From NCBI GenBank assembly GCA_947365245.1, contig CANAWG010000014.1:1-64000 (forward strand): a stretch of 64,000 bases of DNA, read 5' to 3'. Each line of letters opens with the position of its first letter. Positions within the stretch are counted from its first letter, which is position 1. Below, piece by piece: positions 50,113 to 59,665 of this stretch. The notes beneath the pieces are model-generated. The model had not been told where the DNA came from. It saw only the letters and a program-made list of their open reading frames with translations, and made no database searches. Source of the DNA: an uncultured Oscillibacter sp. GTDB taxonomy: Bacteria; Bacillota; Clostridia; Oscillospirales; Oscillospiraceae. The position numbers were made by a program, and so were the translations under genes.

Positions 50113-51576
50113 TTATTTCAGTTTCCAGGCAAGGTCGGCGAGGAACAGATCGTGCTCCAGGCTCTCCACCGTGGTGTCCTTGGTGATGTGGACAAACTCA
50201 ATGTCCAGCATATTCGCCCAGTCTCTCATCTGCTCCGCCGTCACGTCGTAGCTCAGCACCGTGTGATGGGCGCCGCCGGCGGTGATCCAGCACTCCACGC
50301 CGGTGGTGAGGCTGGGCTCCGCCTGCCACATCACCCGGGCCACCGGTAAATTGGGCATGGGCAGAATGGGCTTGACGCAGTGGATGTCCTGACAGATCAG
50401 GCGCAGGCGGCCGCCCATGTCGATGAGGCTGACCACGATGGCGTCGCCCTCCTTGCCCTCAAAGACCAGACGGGCGGGATCTTTCTCGTTCATGCCGATT
50501 CCCAGGTGGTGGGTCTCGATCCGGGGCTTCGCCGCGGCGCAGCAGGGGCAGACCTCCAGCATGTGGGCACCCAGGGAGTACTCCTGTCCCTCCACCAGGT
50601 TGTAGGTGTAGTCCTCCATGAAGAGGGAGCAGCCGTTGCCGCCCTCGCCCATGGCTTTCATAATGGCCGTCATGGCGGAGACCTTCCAGTCTCCCTCGCC
50701 GCCGTAGCCGTAGCCCTGCGCCATCAGGTGCTGGGAGGCCAGGCCCGGCAGCTGCTCCATGCCGTACAGGTCCTGGAACGTGTTGGAGAAAGCTTTGCAT
50801 CCCTCCGCGTCCAGCATCTTCTTCATGGCGATCTCTTCTCTGGCCTGATAGCGGATGTGGTCGAGCCTGTCGGTGGCGATCTCGTACTGGGCCTTGTAGG
50901 TCTCCATCAGGGCATCGATCTCGCCGTCGGTGACCTCGTTCATCACCCTCACCAGATCGCCCACGGCCCAGGTGTTCACCTGCCAGCCCAGCTTCGCCTG
51001 GACCTCCACCTTGTCGCCCTCGGTGACGGCCACCTCCCGCATATTGTCCCCGAAGCGCATGACCTTCATGGACCTGGACACGGCCGCGCCCACGGCGGCC
51101 TTCATCCAGCTGCCGATGCGGCCCTGGACGTCTTCATCCTGCCAATACCCGGCGATGACTTTCCGGGGCTTCCTCAGGCGGGCTCCGATGAAGCCGTGCT
51201 CCCGGTCGCCGTGGGCGGCCTGGTTCAGGTTCATGAAGTCCATGTCGATCTCCTCGTTGGGGATCTCCCGGTTGTACTGGGTGGCGAAGTGGCACCAGGG
51301 CTTCTGGAGCCCGGCCAGGCCGTTGATCCACATCTTCGAGGGGCTGAACGTGTGGCACCAGGTGATGACGCCGGCGCAGGAGTCATCGTAGTTGGCCTCC
51401 TTGCAGACCTGGGCGATCTCCTGATTGGTCTTGGCGGTCACCTTGTAGATCAGGGGATAGGGCAACGCCGCGCTGAGCTTCTCCGCCATCTCCGCCGCCC
51501 GGGCGGCCACGGTGTCCAGGACCTCCGGTCCGTACAAAAACTGACTGCCTACCACGAACCAAAACGAATAGTTCAT
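50113..51576 (-). CDS. araA: L-arabinose isomerase
   Basis: The 487-residue protein has the typical start FVVGSQFLYGPEVLD and the conserved blocks WCHTFSPSKMWINGLAGLQKPWCHFATQYNREIP, DFMNLNQAAHGDREHGFIGARLRKPRKVIAGYW, GYGYGGEGDWK and FMEDYTYNLVEGQEYSLGAHMLEVCP. It isomerises L-arabinose to L-ribulose using Mn2+ and is normal length. It lies between araB (89 bp upstream) and araD. Confidence 0.98.
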   Translation of the reverse strand: MNYSFWFVVGSQFLYGPEVLDTVAARAAEMAEKLSAALPYPLIYKVTAKTNQEIAQVCKEANYDDSCAGVITWCHTFSPSKMWINGLAGLQKPWCHFATQYNREIPNEEIDMDFMNLNQAAHGDREHGFIGARLRKPRKVIAGYWQDEDVQGRIGSWMKAAVGAAVSRSMKVMRFGDNMREVAVTEGDKVEVQAKLGWQVNTWAVGDLVRVMNEVTDGEIDALMETYKAQYEIATDRLDHIRYQAREEIAMKKMLDAEGCKAFSNTFQDLYGMEQLPGLASQHLMAQGYGYGGEGDWKVSAMTAIMKAMGEGGNGCSLFMEDYTYNLVEGQEYSLGAHMLEVCPCCAAAKPRIETHHLGIGMNEKDPARLVFEGKEGDAIVVSLIDMGGRLRLICQDIHCVKPILPMPNLPVARVMWQAEPSLTTGVECWITAGGAHHTVLSYDVTAEQMRDWANMLDIEFVHITKDTTVESLEHDLFLADLAWKLK

Positions 51577-51665
51577 AGAAATTCCTCCTTATGCAGAGGC
51601 CGCCGCCTTTGGCGGCCCGCGTATTTCGCCGCCGGTCCTGTGACCGGCCGGCCAGGGGGCCGCCC

Positions 51666-53192
51666 CTACAGGACGGCCACCGCCGCCTTTTCCACTTCCA
51701 GCAGGGCCTTGTACCGCCGGATGTACGTGTTGAACCCCTCCGCCAGCGCCGTGTCAGGCTGGACGGTGGAGCCGGAGACGCCGGCAAAGGCCCGGTCTTT
51801 CAGAAAATCCCCCAAGGCCTCATTCTCCGCTTTCCGCAGCATATAGGCCGCAAGCAGAGCCATGCCGTAGGGTCCGCCCTCTCCGGCGGTCTCCATGCAG
51901 GTGACCGGTGCGCCGCAGGCGGCGGCCATGTAGCGCTGGCCCACCATCGGCGTCTTGAAGAGGCCGCCGTGGCCCGTCAGGGAGTCGATGGCGACCCCCT
52001 CCCCCGCCAGGATGTCCATGCCGATTTTCAGCGTGGCCATGGTGGAATACAGCTGGGCCTTGAAGAAGTTGGCCAGGGTGAATCTGGTCTCCGGAGTCCG
52101 GGCCACCAGGGGACGGCCCGCGTCCATGTGGGTGACGCCCTCCCCCGCCAGATAGTTGCACACCAGCACGCCGCCGCAGTCCGCCTCCCCCTCCAGGCTC
52201 TTCTCGTAGAGCCTGGTGTAGAGCTCCCCGGTATCCGGGCTGGCCCCGAAGAGGCGGGCGGCCTCCCCCAGGATGCCCACCCAGGCGTTGGTGTCATTGG
52301 TGCAGTTGTTGCAGTGGACCATGGCGACGGGCGCCCCCGCCGGGGTGGTCACCAGGTCGATCTCCTCGTAGACCTTCGCCAACGGCCGCTCCAGCACCAC
52401 CATGGAGAAGATAGAGGTGCCGGCGGAGACGTTGCCCGTGCGGGGCGATACGGCATTGGTGGCGGTCATGCCGGTGCCCGCGTCGCCCTCGGGCGGGGCG
52501 AAGGGGATCCCTGCGGGCAAAAGCCCCTCCAGCAGGGCCGCGCCCCGCTCCGTCAGCGCGCCGGCACGCTCCCCCGCCGTCAGCACCCGGGGAAGCAGGT
52601 CCTCCAGCTTCCAGGGAAGCGCCTTGATCCCGGGCAGGCCGTTGAACTTCGCCAGCATCCCGGCGTCGTAGTCCAGGGCCGCGCTGTCAATGGGGAACAT
52701 ACCGGAGGCCTCGCCCACGCCCACGGCGTTGACGCCGGTGAGCATATAGTGGACGTAGCCCGCCAGAGTGGTGATGTGGGCGATTTTGGAGACATGCTCC
52801 TCGCCGTTCAGCACCGCCTGATAGAGGTGGGCGATGGACCAGCGCTGGGGGATGTTGAAGCCAAAGAGCTCCGTCAGCCCGGCGGCGGCGGGGCCGGTGA
52901 TCGTGTTCTGCCAGGTCCGGAAAGGGGTCAGCAGCTTCCAGTCCCTGTCAAAGGCCAGGTAGCCGTGCATCATGGCGGAGACGCCCATGGCGGCGATGCT
53001 CTCCCGGTCCTCCACCTTGGAAAGCGCCGTCTTCAGACCGGCCCAGACCTCCTCCAGGGGATACGTCCAGATGCCGTTTTCATAGCGGGAGGCCCAGGTG
53101 CAGTCCCCAGAGGAGACGGGCCGGAACGACTCGTCAACGGCCACGGCCTTGATCCGGGTGGAGCCCAGTTCGATTCCTAAACAGGTATTCAT
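51666..53192 (-). CDS. araB: Ribulokinase-type FGGY carbohydrate kinase
   Basis: The 508-residue FGGY kinase starts with the phosphate loop LGIELGSTRIKAVAVDE and shows GVSAMMHGYLAFD, GNVSAGTSIFSMVV (adenosine-site motif) and DSLTGHGGLFKTPMVGQRYMAAACGAPVTCMETAGEGGPYGMA. Position between the pentose importer and araA supports L-ribulose as substrate. It is closer to the shorter clostridial arabinose kinases than to E. coli AraB, so the exact substrate is inferred. ATG 53192 follows GAGGGGG; the upstream extension overlaps the permease gene. Confidence 0.9.
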   Translation of the reverse strand: MNTCLGIELGSTRIKAVAVDESFRPVSSGDCTWASRYENGIWTYPLEEVWAGLKTALSKVEDRESIAAMGVSAMMHGYLAFDRDWKLLTPFRTWQNTITGPAAAGLTELFGFNIPQRWSIAHLYQAVLNGEEHVSKIAHITTLAGYVHYMLTGVNAVGVGEASGMFPIDSAALDYDAGMLAKFNGLPGIKALPWKLEDLLPRVLTAGERAGALTERGAALLEGLLPAGIPFAPPEGDAGTGMTATNAVSPRTGNVSAGTSIFSMVVLERPLAKVYEEIDLVTTPAGAPVAMVHCNNCTNDTNAWVGILGEAARLFGASPDTGELYTRLYEKSLEGEADCGGVLVCNYLAGEGVTHMDAGRPLVARTPETRFTLANFFKAQLYSTMATLKIGMDILAGEGVAIDSLTGHGGLFKTPMVGQRYMAAACGAPVTCMETAGEGGPYGMALLAAYMLRKAENEALGDFLKDRAFAGVSGSTVQPDTALAEGFNTYIRRYKALLEVEKAAVAVL

Positions 53193-53203
53193 AGTCCGCC
53201 CCC

Positions 53204-54256
53204 TCACTGCTTGCTGGTGTTTTTCCGCAGCAGCACGATGCTCTGGATGACCAGGAAGAGGCAGAGCATGGCGGCCACGGTGATGTTGGACCACCAGGCC
53301 TCGTCAAAGCCCAGGGAGGAGACGATGCGCTTGATGGTGTTCAGACTCAGCACGCCGAAGAAGGTGCCGATCACATTGCCCACGCCGCCGGTGAGCAGGG
53401 TGCCGCCGATAATGGAGGAGGCGATGGCGTTCATCTCATCTCCCGCGCCGTTGGCCACATCGCCGCTGCCCACGTGGAGGAAGTAGAGGATTCCGCCCAG
53501 GCCGGCCAGCAGGGAGCAGAGCACATGGGCCAGGAATTTGGTCCGCCGGACGTTGATTCCCAGCATATTGGCGCTCTGGCTGTTGCCCCCCACGGCGTAA
53601 AAGGCACGGCCCAGCCTGGTCCAGCGCAGTGCGCAGAACAGCAGGATCACCACCAGCAGGGCGACGATCACCCCCACCTCCACATAGGCGGGAATATACT
53701 GGCCCAGCTTATTGGGCGCGCCCAGGCCGGGTACGGTGATGCGGGTGTCCTTCACCGCCAGGAACGCCTCGTTGGTCACGCGGACGGGTTCCTTGCTGAC
53801 GATGGTGGTCATGCCCTTGGCGAAGAACATCCCCGCCAGGGAAACGATAAAGGGCTGGATGCCCAGATGGGCCACCAGGAAGCCCTGAACCACGCCGAAA
53901 GCCAGGCCGATGCCCAGGCCGATGAGGATGACGGTGACCATATTGCCGCCATGCTGCTCCAGATTCACCGCGCAGGTCATGCAGACCAGACTGGTGACGG
54001 CGCCTACGCTGATATCGATCCCGCCGGTAATCATGACAACGCTCATGCCGCAGGACAGCACAATCAAAGAGGCGTTGTTGTTCAAAATGTTCAGGAAGTT
54101 CTGGGGCTTGGTGAAACTGCCGCCCAGGGAGAACACGGCGAACAGATAGAGGAGGAAGAAGACCACCACGGTGATGGTGAGCAGCAGATTGGTGTCGGTC
54201 ATGGCGGAGCGATGATGGAGCCGCCCCTGCTTGTCAACAGCAATTCCCTTTGGCAT
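53204..54256 (-). CDS. Sugar ABC transporter permease (YjfF-like)
   Basis: The 350-residue BPD_transp_2 permease has about nine helices and the motifs SCGMSVVMITGGIDISVGAV and NSQSANMLGINVRRTKFLAHVL (coupling helix EAA-like region). It forms the translocation pore with the other permease. GGAGGTG precedes ATG 54256, only 1 bp after the stop of the upstream permease gene. araB follows after 11 bp. Confidence 0.93.
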   Translation of the reverse strand: MPKGIAVDKQGRLHHRSAMTDTNLLLTITVVVFFLLYLFAVFSLGGSFTKPQNFLNILNNNASLIVLSCGMSVVMITGGIDISVGAVTSLVCMTCAVNLEQHGGNMVTVILIGLGIGLAFGVVQGFLVAHLGIQPFIVSLAGMFFAKGMTTIVSKEPVRVTNEAFLAVKDTRITVPGLGAPNKLGQYIPAYVEVGVIVALLVVILLFCALRWTRLGRAFYAVGGNSQSANMLGINVRRTKFLAHVLCSLLAGLGGILYFLHVGSGDVANGAGDEMNAIASSIIGGTLLTGGVGNVIGTFFGVLSLNTIKRIVSSLGFDEAWWSNITVAAMLCLFLVIQSIVLLRKNTSKQ

Positions 54257-54257
54257 A

Positions 54258-55367
54258 TCAGGACACCTCCTTTGCAGCTTTGGCGGGCGCTTTCCTCATG
54301 CGGGCCAGCTTCTCCCGCACCACCGGGGCGCTGAGCACCACCAGCAGGATCACCACCACCGCCTTGTAGGCGGGCAGAGCGGTGGAGGGTACGTCGTACT
54401 TGTAGAGGGTGGTGGTGAGGAACTGGATGACGTAGGCCCCCAGAATGGAGCCGTAGATGTTGAACTTGCCGCCGGACAGGGCGTTGCCCCCCAGGGCCAC
54501 CGCCAGGATGGCGTCCATCTCGATGTTCTCCGCGATGCGGGAGTAGTTGATGGAGCCGCTGCGGCTGACCCGGATGAACCCGGCCACCGCCACGCACACG
54601 CCCAGGATCACATAGGTAAGCAGCTTGACCACCTGCGGATTCAGGCCGTTGAGCCGGGAGGAATTGGCGTTGATGCCCACCGACTGGGTGTACAGTCCCA
54701 GGTTCGTAAACTTCAGCACGAGCCAGAATACCAGAACCACGAAAATCGTGATAAAGATGGGGGTGGGCACCGGGATGCCGGGTAGGAACGTCCCCGCGTA
54801 CTTGAAGCCGATATCATTGATAATGGGCAGCTGGTTGTTGTTGATCCACGCGGCGATGGACCGGCCGGCGGTGTACATAATCAGCGTGGCCACCATGGGC
54901 TGGATCTTGAAGTAGGCCACAAGGATACCGTTGAACGCGCCGAAGAGGGCGGTCACCACAACGCCGATGAGTACGGCCAGCAGCAGGTTCATCTGCATGG
55001 TGTCCGCGGTGACCTGTCCGCCGCAGACCATCCGGAGAATGACGCTGCCGGCGATGGCCATGGTGGCGCCCACGCTGATGTCCTGTCCGCCGGAGGATGC
55101 GGTCACCAGCGTCATGCCGATGGCCAGGATGACCAGCTCGGAGGCGTTGTCCAGCACCGAGATGATGTTGCCGCTGAGCACGGGGTTGCCCAGACTGTTT
55201 TCTTTGATGGATACAGCGAAGAAAGAGGGGTCGGCAATCAGATTGAACAGCACCAGCAGAATCAGCGCCGCCACGGGGATAAACAGCTGCTGCCGGGTAA
55301 GGCGCTTGAAAAGGGATTCCTTTGGCTGCTTCACCTGGGGCTCAGGGATTTTCACGGGGGTCATCAC
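54258..55367 (-). CDS. Sugar ABC transporter permease (YtfT-like)
   Basis: The 369-residue permease of the ribose/galactofuranose (RbsC/YtfT) family has an extended N-terminus with PEPQVKQPKES before TM1. LAIGMTLVTASSGGQDISVGATMAI is the family signature, and GINANSSRLNGLNPQVVKLLTYVILG holds the coupling loop. It overlaps the end of the ATPase gene by 4 bp. With YjfF-like and YtfR-like proteins it should import furanose-form pentoses. Confidence 0.93.
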   Translation of the reverse strand: MMTPVKIPEPQVKQPKESLFKRLTRQQLFIPVAALILLVLFNLIADPSFFAVSIKENSLGNPVLSGNIISVLDNASELVILAIGMTLVTASSGGQDISVGATMAIAGSVILRMVCGGQVTADTMQMNLLLAVLIGVVVTALFGAFNGILVAYFKIQPMVATLIMYTAGRSIAAWINNNQLPIINDIGFKYAGTFLPGIPVPTPIFITIFVVLVFWLVLKFTNLGLYTQSVGINANSSRLNGLNPQVVKLLTYVILGVCVAVAGFIRVSRSGSINYSRIAENIEMDAILAVALGGNALSGGKFNIYGSILGAYVIQFLTTTLYKYDVPSTALPAYKAVVVILLVVLSAPVVREKLARMRKAPAKAAKEVS

Positions 55368-56881
55368 TGTTCGTCACCTCCTGCGATAGTCTCCATGATC
55401 TTGGTCTGGGTCAGATCCTCGCCGCCCAGCTCGCCCACGGCTTTCCGGTCCCGCATGACAATCAGCCGGGAGCAGGTGCGCAGCATCTCGTCAATCTCCG
55501 AGGAGATAAACGTGACGCTCTTGCCCTCCGCCGCCAGCTTCAAAACCAGCTTCTGGATCTCGATCTTGGTTCCGATGTCGATGCCCCGGGTGGGCTCATC
55601 CAAAATCAGATATTTGGGGTCGGTGAGCAGCCACCGGGCCAGGATGCATTTTTGCTGGTTGCCGCCGGACAGCGATTTGATGGGGGTGTCCGCCGAGGCG
55701 GTCTTGATCTCCAGCAGCTTGATGTACTCGTCGGCGAAAGCCTCCGCCTGCGCCCTGGAGAAGGGGCGGAAGAACCCTTTCATCACCTGAAGCGCCAGAA
55801 TGATGTTCTCCCGGACAGACAGGTCGCCCACGATGCCGTCCCCCTTCCGGTCCTCGGGGAGGTATCCGATGCCGCACTTCATGGCGTCGATGGGCTTTTT
55901 GATCTTGACCTCCCTGCCGTCCATTCTCACGGTGCCTCCGGTGACGTGATCCGCGCCGAAAATGGCGCGGACGCACTCGCTGCGCCCGGAGCCCAGCAGG
56001 CCGGTAAAGCCGTTGACCTCTCCCTTGCGGATGGTGAAATCAAAGGGCTTGATGCCCGCGCTGCTGCACAGCTCCCGGGCCTCCAGCACCGGGTCGCCCT
56101 CCTGACTCACCGCCTCGCCGCCGGACTCGCCCTTGATGTCGGCCATGTCGTCCAGCTCCTTGCCCAGCATCTTGCTGACGAGCTTTACCCGGGGCAGGTC
56201 CTCGATCACGTACTCCCCCACCAGCTGGCCGTCCCGGAGAACCGTGATCCGGTCGCAGACCTCATAGACCTGCTCCAGAAAGTGGGTGACGAAGATAATG
56301 CCGACGCCCTTGGCCCTGAGGTCCCGCATGAGGCCGAAGAGTTTCTGAACCTCCTGTTCGTCCAGGGAGGAGGTGGGCTCATCCAGGATGAGCACTTTAC
56401 ACTCCATATCCACCGCCCGGGCAATGGCCACCATCTGCTGCACCGCGATGGAACAGGAGCCCAGCTGCTGCCTGGGGCCGGCCGGGATGCCCAGGGACTT
56501 CAGGATCTTGTCCGCGCCGCTGTTCATCGTCTTCCAGTTGGTCACGGTCCCCTTGGTGCGGCCGATGTACATGTTCTCCGCCACGGTCAGGTTGGGGCAC
56601 AGGGTGATCTCCTGATAGACGGTGCTGATGCCCGCATTCTGGGCGTCCTGGGGGGAGCGGATGACGGCGGGGCCCTCCACGCCCTCAATGCGGACCTCCC
56701 CCCCGTCCTTGGGGTACACGCCGGTCAAAACCTTAATCAGCGTGGACTTTCCGGCGCCGTTCTCCCCCATCAGCGCGTGGATCTCTCCCCTGCGCAGGGT
56801 GAAGTCCACATCCTGGAGGGCGCGTACGCCCGGGAAGTATTTGCAGATGCCGCGCATTTCCAATACCGCGCCGTCCTGCAT
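55364..56881 (-). CDS. Sugar ABC transporter ATPase with two ABC domains (YtfR-like)
   Basis: The 505-residue protein carries two nucleotide-binding domains. N-terminal: Walker A GENGAGKST (about 37-45) and Walker B VLILDEPTSSLDEQE. C-terminal: degenerate Walker A GLLGSGRSE, signature LSGGNQQK and Walker B YLILDEPTRGIDIGT. This RbsA/YtfR layout drives ribose- and galactofuranose-type importers. It lies 132 bp after the binding-protein gene, with a strong hairpin in that gap. Confidence 0.95.
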   Translation of the reverse strand: MQDGAVLEMRGICKYFPGVRALQDVDFTLRRGEIHALMGENGAGKSTLIKVLTGVYPKDGGEVRIEGVEGPAVIRSPQDAQNAGISTVYQEITLCPNLTVAENMYIGRTKGTVTNWKTMNSGADKILKSLGIPAGPRQQLGSCSIAVQQMVAIARAVDMECKVLILDEPTSSLDEQEVQKLFGLMRDLRAKGVGIIFVTHFLEQVYEVCDRITVLRDGQLVGEYVIEDLPRVKLVSKMLGKELDDMADIKGESGGEAVSQEGDPVLEARELCSSAGIKPFDFTIRKGEVNGFTGLLGSGRSECVRAIFGADHVTGGTVRMDGREVKIKKPIDAMKCGIGYLPEDRKGDGIVGDLSVRENIILALQVMKGFFRPFSRAQAEAFADEYIKLLEIKTASADTPIKSLSGGNQQKCILARWLLTDPKYLILDEPTRGIDIGTKIEIQKLVLKLAAEGKSVTFISSEIDEMLRTCSRLIVMRDRKAVGELGGEDLTQTKIMETIAGGDEQ

Positions 56882-56950
56882 AGGGATACGCCTCCATTCA
56901 TTGTAATTTGGTTCCGCAGTCTGTCCTTTCGGCCGCGGCCCCTACGGAAC

Positions 56951-56980
56951 ACGCGGCGCGGCTGACATGCCGCGCCGCGT
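56951..56980 (-). repeat. Intercistronic hairpin between the binding-protein and ATPase genes
   Basis: ACGCGGCGCGGC pairs perfectly with its complement around a 6-nt loop. Such structures often stabilise the 3' end of binding-protein mRNA or partially terminate, keeping ATPase levels lower. Confidence 0.7.
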
Positions 56981-57013
56981 GCCGGTCACGTGATGTATTT
57001 TAGTCTGCCCGAA

Positions 57014-58042
57014 TCAGGTGCCGTAGGTGTCCACGTCAGCCTGCGTAAGGGTGTTGCAGTCGAAGCCCTGCTCGGGAGTGTAGATAATCTTCTGGGCGGG
57101 CTGCTTGCCGGCGGCCAGGTCCTTGATGATGGCGTCCACGGTGTCGGCCTGGAGGGGGTTGCACAGGCCCATGTAGTTCCAGCTGCCCTCCAGCACGGCC
57201 TCAAAGGCCCACTTGTCGCTGTCGAAGCCCATGACGATGACGTCGCCGTCCTTGCCGTGGGTGATGCCGGCCGCATCCAGAGCGGCCACGGCGCCCCGGG
57301 CCATGCCGTTGTTCTCGGCGTAGATCACATTGAAAGGCTTGCCGGAGTCGATGACGGACTGGACGATGGTGCGGGCGGTGGCCTCATCCCAGTCGGCGGT
57401 CTGCTGAGTCACATAGTTCCAGCTGCCCTCAGCGGCGACCCTCTCGTCCAGAGCGCCGGTGCGGCCCAGCTGGGCGTCAGAGCCCATGTGGCCCTGAATG
57501 TGGATGATGTTGTACTCGCTGAGGCCCTGAGCGGCCAGCCAATCAACGGCGGTCTTGCCCTCGGCGGGCATATCGGAGACGACGGCGGCGACGTACATGC
57601 TCTCGTCGGCTTCCAGCATACGGTCAAACAGGATGACCTGGGTGCCGGCGGCCTGGGCGTCCTGCAGCACGGTGTCCCAGCCGGTGGTGGAGGCGGGAGA
57701 GAGGAGCAGGAAGTCCACCTCGTCCTGGACCATCTGCTGCGCCGTGGCGATCTGCTGGGCGGCGTCATTGTTGTTGTAGAACGTGGCCTTGTAGCCGTTG
57801 GCCTCGGTAAACGTGGCGCGCATGGCCGCGTCGTTGGCGGTGCGGTAGCCGGACTCGTTGGGGTCGTTGTTGATCACGCCCACGGTAATCAGATCGCCGC
57901 CGGCGGTATCAGCGGGGGCCTGGGTATCAGCGGGAGCGGAGGTGCCGCTGTCCGCGGGGGCAGAGGTGCCGCTGCCGCCGCCGCAGGCGGCCAGGGCCAG
58001 CACCATGCTCAGGGTCAGCAGAAGACAAAAGATTTTTTTCAT
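57014..58042 (-). CDS. Pentose/furanose-binding lipoprotein of the ABC importer (YtfQ-like)
   Basis: The 342-residue protein has a lipobox LAAC (C20), an Ala/Pro/Ser/Thr linker (about 24-47) and a type-1 periplasmic-binding fold (VGVINNDPNESGYRTANDAAM, LLSPASTTGWDTVLQDAQAAGTQVILFDRML, VIYAENNGMARGAVAALD). It resembles YtfQ, which binds galactofuranose and arabinose. Linkage to araBAD argues for L-arabinose. GAGGAAG precedes the ATG. It is the first gene of the importer-araBAD run and has its own promoter and likely operators upstream. Confidence 0.92.
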   Translation of the reverse strand: MKKIFCLLLTLSMVLALAACGGGSGTSAPADSGTSAPADTQAPADTAGGDLITVGVINNDPNESGYRTANDAAMRATFTEANGYKATFYNNNDAAQQIATAQQMVQDEVDFLLLSPASTTGWDTVLQDAQAAGTQVILFDRMLEADESMYVAAVVSDMPAEGKTAVDWLAAQGLSEYNIIHIQGHMGSDAQLGRTGALDERVAAEGSWNYVTQQTADWDEATARTIVQSVIDSGKPFNVIYAENNGMARGAVAALDAAGITHGKDGDVIVMGFDSDKWAFEAVLEGSWNYMGLCNPLQADTVDAIIKDLAAGKQPAQKIIYTPEQGFDCNTLTQADVDTYGT

Positions 58043-58109
58043 GATTGCTTCCTCACTTTACTTTCTGTTTTTGGACGCTGTCGGGCGTTGCCCCGGGTTC
58101 CATGCCCCC

Positions 58110-58138
58110 ATTAAAATCGTCTCCTCTCCAAAAGTCAA
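58110..58138 (-). promoter_or_regulatory. Promoter of the arabinose importer operon
   Basis: On the minus strand TTGACT (58138-58133) and TTTAAT (58115-58110) are 17 bp apart. A TATAAT (58157-58152) without a good -35 is an alternative. Confidence 0.55.
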
Positions 58139-58163
58139 TACATTTTTGTCTATTATATCTATT

Positions 58164-58275
58164 TTTGTATGGTTAAATAGTACAACTTTTAGTTATTATG
58201 TCCAATAATCATACAAATTTAGCGGTCAGTATGAAAGCACTGAGCGCAAAAGTTAAAAATATTATGATTTGTATG
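58164..58275. promoter_or_regulatory. Three candidate AraR operator sites
   Basis: TTTGTATG occurs at 58164-58171 and 58268-58275, and its complement CATACAAA at 58210-58217. The first also forms the dyad TTGTA (58165-58169)-N11-TACAA (58181-58185). They lie between the divergent importer and araR-like genes. Bacillus AraR sites also contain TTGTA half-sites. Confidence 0.55.
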
Positions 58276-58549
58276 GCGGATTTGTTGGTTTTCTTACGGT
58301 CCCCTCCGCCGGCCCAGCAGTTTTCCCGGTCCGGCATATTGCCTAACCGGCGCGAATTTGTTGATTTATTTTTGGTGAAAGGGCAAAAATTTTGCCTGCC
58401 CGACGCCCCGCCGCGGTTTAAAAACAAAAATTTTACGTTTTCTCTTGCGCAAAGCTCTAAAATTCCAAAAAACTTCAACCTTTATTTTAGCTAATTTACC
58501 GCAGCCCTCTGATATAATGATTAAGGCAAAATCGAAAGGGGGCACGGAG
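58276..58549. other. AT-rich leader of the araR-like gene
   Basis: The rest of the 507-bp divergent region is much more AT-rich than its surroundings. TATAAT at 58513-58518 is a probable -10 for the araR-like gene, without a clear -35. No gene was seen. Confidence 0.5.
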
Positions 58550-59617
58550 ATGGGAATGAAGTACCAGCTTTTGGCGGACCGGCTCCGGGAGGATTTGTCC
58601 CGGAACGGCGGGCAGGCCGGGTACAAACTGCCAACGGAACAGGAGCTGGCCCAGCAGTATCATCTGAGCCGTCAGACCGTCCGCCACGCGCTGACCCTTT
58701 TGGAAGAGGAGGGACTGATCCAGCGGCGGCAGGGCAGCGGGTCCTATGCCACGGGCCTTCTTCCGGGGGAGGCGCCCCGGCAGATCGCCGTGGTGACCTC
58801 TTTTCTGGACGATTACATCTTTCCGACCATCCTCCACGACGCCTCCGACGTATTCTCCCGCCAGGGCTACTCCACCGCCGTCTATGCCACGGAAAACCAG
58901 GTCGGCACAGAGCGGCAGATTCTTCTCGGGCTGCTGGAAAAACCGGTGGGCGGTCTTCTGGTGGAGGGATCCAAGACCGCTCTCCCCACGCCCAACATCG
59001 ACCTCTACCAGCGCCTGCGGCAGGTGGGAATGCCCATTATCTTCCTCCACGGCGCTTACGCCGAGCTGGACGGAGTCCCCTGCGTGGCGGACGACAACTA
59101 CGGCGGCGGCTACCAGCTGGCCCAGTACCTGGCAGACCAGGGGCATCGGGAGATTGCCGGGATCTTCAAAAGCGACGATGTCCAGGGTCCCCAGCGGTAC
59201 CACGGGGTGGTCAGCGCCATCCGGGACGCGGGACTGTGCATCCAGGACGGACGCTTCGCCTGGTACGACACGGAGGATCGGTTCCATCTTCTGGAAAACG
59301 GGGACAACCGCCTGCTGGCCGATTTTCTGCAAAGGCGGCTGGGCGGCGCCACGGCGGTGATCTGCTACAACGACGAGATCGCCTATCACCTGATTCAGGC
59401 CCTCCTGGCGGCGGGCCGCCAGGTACCGGAAGAGGTGGCGGTGGTCAGCTTTGACAACAGCTATCTCAGCCAGCTGGGCCCTGTGCCGATCACCTCCCTC
59501 CGCCACCGCAGCCACATGGGCCGGGTGGCCGCGGAACAGATTATCGAGCTGCTCCGCGGCGGAACCGCCCGATCCAAATTCCTGGAGTGGGAGCTGATCG
59601 TAAGGAGCAGCGGATAA
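58550..59617 (+). CDS. araR: AraR-like arabinose regulator (GntR head, LacI-type effector domain)
   Basis: The 355-residue chimera has a GntR winged helix (about 1-70: LREDLSRNGGQAGYKLPTEQELAQQYHLSRQTVRHALTLLEEEGLIQRRQGSGSY) joined to a LacI-like ligand domain (about 75-350). This domain order defines AraR, the arabinose-responsive repressor of Bacilli and Clostridia. ATG 58550 is 7 nt after AAAGGGGG. It diverges from the importer and shares its regulatory region with candidate operators. Arabinose is expected to release it from DNA. Confidence 0.9.
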   Translation: MGMKYQLLADRLREDLSRNGGQAGYKLPTEQELAQQYHLSRQTVRHALTLLEEEGLIQRRQGSGSYATGLLPGEAPRQIAVVTSFLDDYIFPTILHDASDVFSRQGYSTAVYATENQVGTERQILLGLLEKPVGGLLVEGSKTALPTPNIDLYQRLRQVGMPIIFLHGAYAELDGVPCVADDNYGGGYQLAQYLADQGHREIAGIFKSDDVQGPQRYHGVVSAIRDAGLCIQDGRFAWYDTEDRFHLLENGDNRLLADFLQRRLGGATAVICYNDEIAYHLIQALLAAGRQVPEEVAVVSFDNSYLSQLGPVPITSLRHRSHMGRVAAEQIIELLRGGTARSKFLEWELIVRSSG

Positions 59618-59652
59618 AAAAAGGGCCGGGACGATGGCGTCCCGGCCCCTTT
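59616..59652. terminator. Bidirectional terminator between araR and the sensor lipoprotein
   Basis: GGGCCGGGACG pairs perfectly with CGTCCCGGCCC around ATGG, flanked by an A-run and a T-run, between convergent genes. Confidence 0.88.
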
Positions 59653-59665
59653 TGCCGTAAATTTT

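Noticed and set aside
58231-58246. Possible CcpA cre site near ATGAAAGCACTGAGC
   Set aside because: It lacks the central CG and the symmetry of a cre site; too weak to call.
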